From an uncultured Bacteroidales bacterium (GTDB lineage: Bacteria > Bacteroidota > Bacteroidia > Bacteroidales > Muribaculaceae), in NCBI GenBank assembly GCA_945828175.1, contig CALZQD010000089.1, positions 1 through 6,949 on the forward strand: a stretch of DNA of 6,949 bases, given 5' to 3'. The notes under the pieces are model-generated. The model saw only the letters and a list, made by a program, of their open reading frames with translations. It ran no database searches and was not told the DNA's origin. Below, piece after piece: positions 1-5,080 of this stretch; the first letter of the stretch is position 1, and every line of letters starts with the position of its first letter. The position numbers and the translations under genes are program-made.

Positions 1-50
1 GCCCTGTCGACTGACAGAGGGCTGAATCATAAGGTATGATATAGCGAGAG

Positions 51-72
51 CGGCGGCCGATTTCGGCCGCCG
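51..72 (-). terminator. GC-rich hairpin after ssb
   Basis: A perfect 10-bp inverted repeat (CGGCGGCCGA / TCGGCCGCCG) separated by two bases lies 11 bases beyond the ssb stop codon. Read on the minus strand it is not followed by a clear T-run, so it is either a weak intrinsic terminator or a 3'-end stabilising hairpin for the proC-ssb mRNA. Read on the plus strand it is followed only by a moderately T-rich stretch. A second, imperfect hairpin lies at 1-22 (GCCCTGTC pairing with GACAG-AG-GGC). Confidence 0.5.
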
Positions 73-83
73 TGTTCGTCTTA

Positions 84-401
84 TCATAGCATCTCGAATG
101 AGATGACGTAGATTTCTGTGATTGTGTGCTTTATCGTATTGCGGTCTTCCCAGTAACGGGTGCGTAGTGTTCCCTCGACGAGCATTCGTCGCCCTTTGCG
201 GATATATTTCTCAGCAAATTCGGCGAATTTGTCGGTCATGACGATATTGTGCCACTCAGTGCGCTCGGGTATTTCGGCGCCGTTGGGCGCGCGGCGCGCC
301 GGCTCGGTCGTCGCAAGCGGGAAAGAGGCTATCGGGCGCTTCTCGACAAACCTCATCTGCGGGTCTTTGCCCACATTGCCAAGCAGAATCACCTTGTTCA
401 T
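84..401 (-). CDS. ssb: Short single-stranded DNA-binding protein
   Basis: 105-residue OB-fold protein of the SSB family, which coats single-stranded DNA in the cytoplasm during replication, repair and recombination. The N-terminus MNKVILLGNVGKDP is the family's first strand. TEWHNIV (48-54) and KYIRKGRRMLVEGTLRTRYW (65-84) match the later conserved strands, including Trp50 and Trp84. Canonical SSBs (about 150-180 residues) continue into a disordered tail ending in an acidic DDDIPF-like tip that recruits partner proteins. This one stops right after the OB fold at SFEML, and no such tip is encoded just downstream in the frame I checked, so it is probably a tail-less paralogue. The start ATG overlaps the proC stop as ATGA, which implies translational coupling. 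Family assignment is secure; its role relative to a main chromosomal SSB is inference. Confidence 0.9.
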   Translation of the reverse strand: MNKVILLGNVGKDPQMRFVEKRPIASFPLATTEPARRAPNGAEIPERTEWHNIVMTDKFAEFAEKYIRKGRRMLVEGTLRTRYWEDRNTIKHTITEIYVISFEML

Positions 402-1180
402 TTTCCGGCCGATGCTTTAAGGCCGTTGATGACAGCCGCGGTGAAACCCGATTTCTCCATAGCGTTCAGTCCCTTGATAGTCAGGCCGCCGGGCGTCGTT
501 ACGTTGTCGATGGCAGCCTCGGGGTGAATCTTCTGCGCCTCGATGAGAGCGGCAGCGCCCTCGACCGTGCGGCAGACATACTCGCAGGCCTCTGAAGCCC
601 TGAAGCCGAGCTCGACACCGCCCTCAGAGGCAGCGCGGATATAGCGCATCGCGTAGGCTATGCCACAGGAGCACAAGGCCGTAGCGGCGCCAAAGAGGCG
701 TTCGTCGACAATAGCGGTCGTGCCTATTGAGTCAAACATCGTCTTGAAAAGATCCTCGAGGCTGCGGGCGCGGCCGTTGAGACAGACGAAGGTCATGCTG
801 CGTCCGACGGCGGCTGCGGTGTTGGGCATAACGCGGGCGATGGCGGCGTCGGCAGAGCCGGCTCCGAGAGCCTCGCGAAGGTCGTCGAGCGTAAAACCGG
901 GAACAAGCGACGCTACGGCCGTGCGGCTGAAGTCGATTGCCGGAGCGACTTCGGCGATGACATCGGGCAGGACATAAGGCTTGACAGCGAAAATGACGAC
1001 ATCGGCGTCTTTGACTGCCTCGACATTAGAGAGAGTCACGGCTACACCATAATCGGCGGCGAGAGCGTCGAGTTTGCCGCGCGAGCGGTTGCTGACCGTC
1101 ACGCTATAGCCTGCACGCGAAAGGCCGGCCGCGATGGCGCCGCCCATTGCGCCGGCGCCTATGATAGAAATCTTTATCAT
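398..1180 (-). CDS. proC: Pyrroline-5-carboxylate reductase
   Basis: 260-residue cytoplasmic enzyme that reduces 1-pyrroline-5-carboxylate to L-proline with NAD(P)H, the last step of proline synthesis; the length is normal for ProC. An N-terminal Rossmann fold begins with the dinucleotide motif GAGAMGGAIA (residues 8-17). VIFAVKPYVL (about 62-71) and ARVMPNTAAAVG (about 114-125) are typical of the cofactor and active-site region. The C-terminal helical dimerisation domain carries the family signature DNVTTPGGLTIKGL (near residue 230), followed by a short tail. The gene leads an operon with ssb, with a 4-base ATGA overlap at 398-401. The start at 1180 places the GAGAMGG motif at the usual distance from Met1. 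proB and proA are not in the window. Confidence 0.95.
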   Translation of the reverse strand: MIKISIIGAGAMGGAIAAGLSRAGYSVTVSNRSRGKLDALAADYGVAVTLSNVEAVKDADVVIFAVKPYVLPDVIAEVAPAIDFSRTAVASLVPGFTLDDLREALGAGSADAAIARVMPNTAAAVGRSMTFVCLNGRARSLEDLFKTMFDSIGTTAIVDERLFGAATALCSCGIAYAMRYIRAASEGGVELGFRASEACEYVCRTVEGAAALIEAQKIHPEAAIDNVTTPGGLTIKGLNAMEKSGFTAAVINGLKASAGK

Positions 1181-1223
1181 TGTTGAAATATATATTTTAG
1201 AGCTTGTCTGACTATAAATTTCA

Positions 1224-1231
1224 CAAAAATA
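1224..1231 (-). promoter_or_regulatory. Putative -7 box for proC-ssb
   Basis: On the minus strand this reads TATTTTTG, an exact match to the Bacteroidota -7 consensus TAnnTTTG, and it predicts a leader of about 35 bases before proC. I see no TTG at the expected -33 spacing, so the call rests on the -7 box and its position alone. Confidence 0.4.
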
Positions 1232-1253
1232 CGAAAAATATATAGGATTTTAG

Positions 1254-1261
1254 TAATTTTG
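1254..1261 (+). promoter_or_regulatory. Putative -7 box for the tandem-domain gene
   Basis: TAATTTTG matches TAnnTTTG exactly. Transcription would begin near 1268, leaving only about 7 bases before the ATG at 1275 but about 43 bases before the in-frame ATG at 1311. No good -33 TTG is visible. If this promoter is real, translation may start at the second ATG. Confidence 0.35.
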
Positions 1262-1274
1262 CATATAGTTTACC

Positions 1275-2399
1275 ATGAATTACCACATCATCTCACATAT
1301 CGAAGTCCGCATGGGCAACCGCAACGGTCTCTCGAAAGGCTCTAAAATCTACGACATCGTCATCGACAAGAGCCTCGGCGGCGACATCTTCAAAGGCTAC
1401 GTCTACGACAGCCCCTTCAACCTCTGGAAGACTTGCAACCTCATCGACTACAGCACCTGGTTTGCCAACAACGACTGGAATGCCGACGCTGTCACACAGC
1501 CCGAAATCAACCTCGCCAACGACGAAATCTCGCTCGTCCTCCCCGACGGCATGGGCGCTTCGCAGTGGCAGGGCCAGCTCCACATCAACACCGACATGGC
1601 GTCGTCTGCCGCAAGCAACTACGACTTCTCAATCTTCTTCCTCTCGGCCGCCTCACATCCCGGCGTGACCGTCAAGCTCCACCCCACCGGTGACGACGGC
1701 AACTTCTACTGCGAGGCCAAAGTTCCCCTCGAGGGCGGTGTCGGCAAAGCCTTCTATATCTCCAATGTCGGCGGCCTCGACGCCCAGAAGCTCACCCTCA
1801 CCCTCGACTTCGCCGGCGGCGAACCGGGCAGCGAGATTGTCATGAGCAACATCGTCTTCAAAGACCACGCCAACGACGACGGCACAGTGCTGCCTCCCGC
1901 TGTCGAATTCGACGACGCCCGCAACCTCTTCAACGGCTTCAGCGTAGCCAACATCTCAACCTGGTTCGCCAACAACGACTGGAACGCTGACGCCATCGCC
2001 CAGCCCACAATCAACCCCACATCCGACGGCTACTACTTCACAATGCCCGACGGCGTCGGCGGCTCACAGTGGCAGGGTCAGGTTCACTTCTGGACCAGCG
2101 TCGAGACATCGGCCGCTAAGCACTACGACTTCTGCGCAACCGTCACATCGACAGAAGACTGCCCCAACGTGACTCTCAAGATTCAAAACGGTGACTCACT
2201 CGGCGCAAGCACCGACGACGACAACATCTTATTCATCGTCGCCAACTTCCCCGTCAAGGCCAACACGCCTTACACCTACTACTTCGAGAATCTCCCCGGC
2301 ATCGACACCAAGAACCTCCAGGTCTGCGCAGACTACGCCGGCACACCCGGCGGCGCTGAAATCACAGTGTCGAAACTCCACCTCCAGGAACACCTCTAA
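1275..2399 (+). CDS. Tandem NLWK-type binding protein, N-terminally truncated
   Basis: 374 residues with two copies of a beta-rich domain of about 150 residues (roughly 48-198 and 216-373). The copies share STWFANNDWNADA (60-72 and 228-240) and DG-x-G-x-SQWQGQ-x-H (91-103 and 259-271) at a constant offset of 168 residues. Similar NLWK/SQWQGQ modules occur, from my knowledge of the phylum, in Bacteroidota surface lipoproteins after a PKD domain, where they are thought to bind glycans; carbohydrate binding here is inference. Residues 7-33 (SHIEVRMGNRNGLSKGS and onward) resemble the last strands of a PKD domain. There is no signal peptide or lipobox, and an in-frame TAG at 1266-1268 rules out a longer protein. 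This suggests loss of the secretion signal and most of the PKD domain. ATG 1311 is an alternative start. The gene stands alone between divergent proC and a convergent operon, with no SusC/SusD or glycoside hydrolase nearby. It could be a decaying remnant or a cytoplasmic protein. Confidence 0.7.
   Translation: MNYHIISHIEVRMGNRNGLSKGSKIYDIVIDKSLGGDIFKGYVYDSPFNLWKTCNLIDYSTWFANNDWNADAVTQPEINLANDEISLVLPDGMGASQWQGQLHINTDMASSAASNYDFSIFFLSAASHPGVTVKLHPTGDDGNFYCEAKVPLEGGVGKAFYISNVGGLDAQKLTLTLDFAGGEPGSEIVMSNIVFKDHANDDGTVLPPAVEFDDARNLFNGFSVANISTWFANNDWNADAIAQPTINPTSDGYYFTMPDGVGGSQWQGQVHFWTSVETSAAKHYDFCATVTSTEDCPNVTLKIQNGDSLGASTDDDNILFIVANFPVKANTPYTYYFENLPGIDTKNLQVCADYAGTPGGAEITVSKLHLQEHL
1311..1313 (+). 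other. Alternative in-frame start codon
   Basis: An ATG at codon 13 of the tandem-domain gene (giving MGNRNGLSKG) is a better distance from the putative -7 box at 1254-1261 than the ATG at 1275. Neither start gives a signal peptide. Confidence 0.35.
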
Positions 2400-2453
2400 T
2401 AGTAACTCTGATTATAACACCGTGCGATTCATAATCGCATCTGTCTAAGCTAG

Positions 2454-2486
2454 ACCGCCCGGACTTCGCGAAGAAGCTCGGGCGGT
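2454..2486 (+). terminator. Hairpin terminator after tandem-domain gene
   Basis: The 7-bp outer stem ACCGCCC / GGGCGGT encloses a second self-complementary segment, CTTCGCGAAG. It lies 55 bases past the stop at 2399 and is followed on the plus strand by TGCTGTTTA, a weak T-tract. It most likely ends the plus-strand transcript. Confidence 0.6.
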
Positions 2487-2523
2487 TGCTGTTTAAATCT
2501 ATTCATGCGCCGCCATCACCCAA

Positions 2524-2565
2524 AAAGCAACCCGAGCTTCCTCACGAGGCCCGGGCGCTTGCTTT
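2524..2565 (-). terminator. Hairpin terminator of padR-pspC operon
   Basis: AAAGCAA (2524-2530) pairs with TTGCTTT (2559-2565), and CCCG (2531-2534) pairs with CGGG (2552-2555), with a CGC bulge and an inner GCTTC/GAGGC stem. Read on the minus strand it ends in TTGCTTTTTG, a good T-tract, as expected for terminating the operon whose last stop is at 2644. It may also work in the plus direction, where TTGCTTTGTC follows. The sequence is closely related to the hairpin at 2454-2486 in inverted orientation. Confidence 0.65.
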
Positions 2566-2584
2566 GTCTAATTTGTTTATGTTT

Positions 2585-2621
2585 CTATAGATTGTTAAAG
2601 GCGTTGTTTTTATAGATTGTT
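2585..2621. repeat. Two copies of an ATAGATTGTT motif
   Basis: CTATAGATTGTT (2585-2596) and TTATAGATTGTT (2610-2621) lie 25 bases apart in the region between the pspC stop and its terminator. The second copy extends to TGTTTTTATAGATTGT (2605-2620), which recurs exactly at 6759-6774. On the minus strand these would be in the 3' untranslated region of the padR-pspC mRNA. Function unknown. Confidence 0.5.
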
Positions 2622-2643
2622 TAGTTTCAAAAAACCATGATTA

Positions 2644-3732
2644 TCAGAGGATCAGACTCAGACTCGCGCCGACGATTGTGCCAAGGACGACTGTGGCGGC
2701 AATGAAGATGACTTCGAGCACGATGCCTGTTATCACCACTGTCTTCGATGCGCTCGGTGCCTTGAAAAGCACGCAGCAGGCCAGCCATGTCAGGGCAATG
2801 CAGGGTATCATTATCATCATCAGGGCGCAAAGAACCGTCGAACAGCCCAGCACGACGCTGTCATACATCTGGAAATTGAGGTTCTGAAGTATCACCTCGC
2901 TACCGGTGGCGACGTATGCGATCATACCTGTCAGCACAGCCATAAAGGCGACGAACAGTGCGAGCGCGGCCATCGATGAGAACATGCCGATCAGAGCCAT
3001 GATACATTTGGCTGCGACTGAGACGACAGTAGCGAAAAAGTTTGACGAACCCGACTGCTGCGCCGGCACTCCCTGATAGGGAGGAGGTGTCGACGAGAGC
3101 ACCGACTGGCCGATGTTATCGACCGTCACGGGAGCGCCCTGCATGTTGAGCACACGCAGCGGAGTGTTTGCCGGCGGTATCACCATCCACAGCATCATAT
3201 AGATCAGCAGCAGCGGCCAGAAATATGAGAAGAGCATCAGCACGACATAGAATATGCGCATAATCGTCGCATCCCAGCCGAGATATGTCGCCAGACCGCC
3301 CATGACACCGCCGAAAACTTTGTTGTTGACGTTGCGGTAGAGATGTTTCTTGACCTTGATGGTCATATAGTCGGGGTCGTTGCCGCCGTTTTGGAAAACA
3401 CCCGCGCCGCTGCCGGCTGCGTTACCGGCCGTATTGCCGCCAGGTTGAGCGGCTGCGCCGTCATAGTCGCTCGCGTCCGAGAGATCTGACGGACGGCCCA
3501 TAGTCTCGATGACCTTGTTGACATCTGCGTAGGTGATGACATTGGCGCCCTCGTTGATGCGGGCCTCAAAGAGCTCCGATATGCGGCTCTCGATGTCTGA
3601 GACGATTTCGGCGCCCTCGTCGCCGGGGAAAGCGTTGCGGAGCTGGAAGAGGTAGTTCTTGAGAAGATCGTATGCGTCTTCGTCGATGTAATATACTTTG
3701 CCGCTGATATTGACTGGTAATGTTTTTTTCAT
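2644..3732 (-). CDS. PspC-domain inner-membrane protein
   Basis: 362 residues. The N-terminal soluble region (1-85; YYIDEDAYDLLKNYL, SDIESRISELFEARI, VITYADVNKVIETMGRPSDL) is the conserved head often found on Bacteroidota PspC proteins. A low-complexity Gly/Ala/Asn linker (92-118) follows. The PspC domain is at about 128-188 (KKHLYRNVNNKVFGGVMGGLATYLGWD, then a hydrophobic stretch ending LLLIYMMLWMVIPP). Further hydrophobic stretches at about 233-275, 292-325 and 331-357 suggest several more membrane helices. PspC in enterobacteria senses envelope stress through PspA; no PspA, PspB or PspF is here, so a stress role is inference by family. The start at 3732 overlaps the padR stop as ATGA. The frame stays open upstream to 4125, but that stretch is antiparallel low-quality sequence over padR, and MKKTLPVNISGKVYYIDEDA is the family-like N-terminus. 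Confidence 0.88.
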   Translation of the reverse strand: MKKTLPVNISGKVYYIDEDAYDLLKNYLFQLRNAFPGDEGAEIVSDIESRISELFEARINEGANVITYADVNKVIETMGRPSDLSDASDYDGAAAQPGGNTAGNAAGSGAGVFQNGGNDPDYMTIKVKKHLYRNVNNKVFGGVMGGLATYLGWDATIMRIFYVVLMLFSYFWPLLLIYMMLWMVIPPANTPLRVLNMQGAPVTVDNIGQSVLSSTPPPYQGVPAQQSGSSNFFATVVSVAAKCIMALIGMFSSMAALALFVAFMAVLTGMIAYVATGSEVILQNLNFQMYDSVVLGCSTVLCALMMIMIPCIALTWLACCVLFKAPSASKTVVITGIVLEVIFIAATVVLGTIVGASLSLIL

Positions 3733-4085
3733 TGTACAGGTGTTTGGTTGTTGTTGTTGTTGATGTTGATGAGATGGTTGATTGTGTGGCTTATTTCCTG
3801 CCACGATTTGTGAAGCTCGACGAGAAATGCCCGCCCGGTGTCGGTTATCGAGTAATACTTCCTCGGCGGCCCCGAGGGCGACTCCTCCCACCGGTAGGCC
3901 AGCAGCCCGTCGTTCTTCAGGCGCGTCAGCAATGGGTAGAGCGTCCCCTCCATCACTATCAGGTGAGCCTCCTTCATCTGCGATATGATCTCCGAGGCAT
4001 AGGCGTCGCCTTTGTCGAGGAGCAGCAAGACGCAGAATTCGAGCATCCCTTTGCGCATCTGTGATTTCAAATTTTCTATGTTCAT
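3729..4085 (-). CDS. PadR-family transcriptional regulator
   Basis: 118-residue winged-helix repressor. MRKGMLEFCVLLLLDKGDAYASEIISQM (10-37) is the first helix-turn-helix part, VMEGTLYPLLTRLKNDGLL (44-62) is the recognition region with the family hallmark GTLYPLLxRLxxxGLL, and YRWEESPSGPPRKYYSITDTGRAFL (64-88) is the wing. A short C-terminal helix follows for dimerisation, making it a subfamily-2-type short PadR. It ends in an Asn-rich tail (ININNNNNQ) encoded by a TTG/AAC repeat. It is first in the operon and is translationally coupled to the PspC gene. A perfect inverted repeat in its own promoter makes autorepression very likely. The inducing ligand cannot be read from sequence; such PadR/PspC pairs recur in Bacteroidota. 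Confidence 0.93.
   Translation of the reverse strand: MNIENLKSQMRKGMLEFCVLLLLDKGDAYASEIISQMKEAHLIVMEGTLYPLLTRLKNDGLLAYRWEESPSGPPRKYYSITDTGRAFLVELHKSWQEISHTINHLININNNNNQTPVQ
3748..3762. repeat. (TTG)5 microsatellite in padR 3' end
   Basis: Five perfect TTG triplets on the plus strand, extended by imperfect ATG/TTG units to about 3771, encode the Asn run near the PadR C-terminus. Triplet slippage would change the length of the tail without breaking the frame. Confidence 0.7.
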
Positions 4086-4122
4086 ATAGTCTGTGATTAT
4101 TGGTAATCTTGTTTTGACTCTG

Positions 4123-4153
4123 CAAATGTATGAAGCCTTACAGTACTATGCAA
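4123..4153 (-). promoter_or_regulatory. padR-pspC promoter (-33 and -7)
   Basis: On the minus strand the -7 box is TACATTTG (4130 down to 4123), an exact TAnnTTTG, and TTG (4153 down to 4151) is the -33 element, with a spacing of 20 bases. Transcription should start near 4116, giving a leader of about 30 bases to the padR ATG at 4085. The -33 TTG lies inside the spacer of the inverted repeat at 4142-4164. Confidence 0.7.
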
Positions 4154-4164
4154 TACATAGTACT
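4142..4164. promoter_or_regulatory. Putative PadR operator (inverted repeat)
   Basis: AGTACTATG (4142-4150) and CATAGTACT (4156-4164) are perfect 9-bp inverted arms around a 5-base spacer CAATA. The core, with ATG and CAT half-sites around the dyad, resembles known PadR-type operators (ATGT...ACAT). It straddles the -33 element of the padR promoter, so a bound dimer would block RNA polymerase. Binding by this PadR is inferred from position, symmetry and family habit. Confidence 0.75.
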
Positions 4165-4236
4165 AAATATTTTCCAAATTTAACATTTATTTAACTTTTA
4201 GTCCCTCCCGATGGGGCAAATGTCATTGTTTTTACC

Positions 4237-4244
4237 TAATTTTG
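4237..4244 (+). promoter_or_regulatory. Putative -7 box for nfnAB
   Basis: TAATTTTG is an exact TAnnTTTG match located 29 bases before the nfnA start, predicting a leader of about 23 bases. No TTG lies at the expected -33 distance. The intergenic region is shared with the divergent padR promoter, and the two -7 boxes are about 107 bases apart. Confidence 0.5.
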
Positions 4245-4273
4245 CAGCCAAGACATTATACTCACTAATATAA

Positions 4274-5056
4274 ATGAACAAAATCGTTGAAAAAGAATAC
4301 TTTTCAGAGCGTGTTGTCAAGCTCGTCGTCGAAGCGCCCCTTATTGCGCGCTCGCGCCGTCCGGGCCACTTCGTCATCGTCCGCTGCGGCGACAATGGCG
4401 AGCGCATACCTCTGACTATCGCCGACGCCGATATCAAGGCCGGCACCATAACCCTTGTCGTCCAGGCCGTCGGAGCCTCGACCGAAGCCATCTGCGCCCT
4501 CCGTCCGGGCGATTGCCTCACCGACGTCGCCGGGCCCCTCGGCCGCGCAACCGACGTCTCGCGCTGCGGCACCGTCGTCTGCTGTGGAGGCGGCGTGGGC
4601 GTCGCTCCCCTCCTCCCAATAATCAAAGCTATGAAAGCCTCCGGCAACCGCGTCATCAGCGTGCTCGCCGCCCGCAACAAAGACCTCATCATCCTCGAAG
4701 ACCAGGTGCGCGAAGCCTCCGACGAAGTCATCATCATGACCGACGACGGCAGCTCGGGCCGTAAAGGCCTCGTCACCGACGGCGTCGAAGAAGTCCTCCG
4801 CCGCGAGCACGTCGACAAAGTCGTCACCATCGGCCCCGCCATAATGATGAAATTCGTCTCCCTGCTCACAAAGCGCTACGACGTGCCCACCATCTGCTCG
4901 CTCAACACCATCATGGTCGACGGCACCGGCATGTGCGGCGGCTGCCGCGTCACCGTCGGCGGCAAAATGCGCTTCGTCTGCGTCGACGGCCCCGAGTTCG
5001 ACGCCCATCAGGTCGACTTCGACGAAATGATGATGCGCATGAAGGCTTACAACTAA
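4274..5056 (+). CDS. nfnA: NfnA: ferredoxin-NADP+ oxidoreductase small subunit
   Basis: 260-residue FAD/NAD-binding protein of the PyrK/SudB/NfnA family; with NfnB it catalyses electron-bifurcating transhydrogenation between NADPH, NAD+ and ferredoxin in the cytoplasm. The FAD-binding barrel is at about 1-95 with RIPLTIAD (44-51). The pyridine-nucleotide domain starts at VVCCGGGVGVAPLLPI (101-116). The C-terminal [2Fe-2S] site is MVDGTGMCGGC...FVCVDGPEF, with Cys221, Cys224 and Cys236. Where PyrK has a first cysteine this protein has Asp216, the 1 Asp + 3 Cys ligand set known from NfnA structures, which favours NfnA over PyrK. It is 24 bases upstream of nfnB on the same strand, and codons end strongly in C. 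The start follows the AT-rich leader and gives the normal family N-terminus. Confidence 0.9.
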   Translation: MNKIVEKEYFSERVVKLVVEAPLIARSRRPGHFVIVRCGDNGERIPLTIADADIKAGTITLVVQAVGASTEAICALRPGDCLTDVAGPLGRATDVSRCGTVVCCGGGVGVAPLLPIIKAMKASGNRVISVLAARNKDLIILEDQVREASDEVIIMTDDGSSGRKGLVTDGVEEVLRREHVDKVVTIGPAIMMKFVSLLTKRYDVPTICSLNTIMVDGTGMCGGCRVTVGGKMRFVCVDGPEFDAHQVDFDEMMMRMKAYN

Positions 5057-5080
5057 TCCCTATCGAATCCCCTTATCGCA

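Noticed and set aside
3733..4125. Upstream extension of the PspC reading frame to give a 493-residue protein
   Set aside because: The extra residues overlap padR in another frame, are Arg/Gln-rich without family similarity, and the true start at 3732 fits both the family N-terminus and the ATGA junction.
4198..4869. Antisense frame of 223 residues crossing the padR-nfnA intergenic region
   Set aside because: Ser/Thr/Arg-rich composition typical of a shadow frame, and it spans the nfnA promoter.
4304..5008. Long antisense frame opposite nfnA (234 residues)
   Set aside because: It is rich in Asp, Ala and Gly, as expected from the reverse of C-ending codons, shows no motif, and lies wholly over a well-supported gene.
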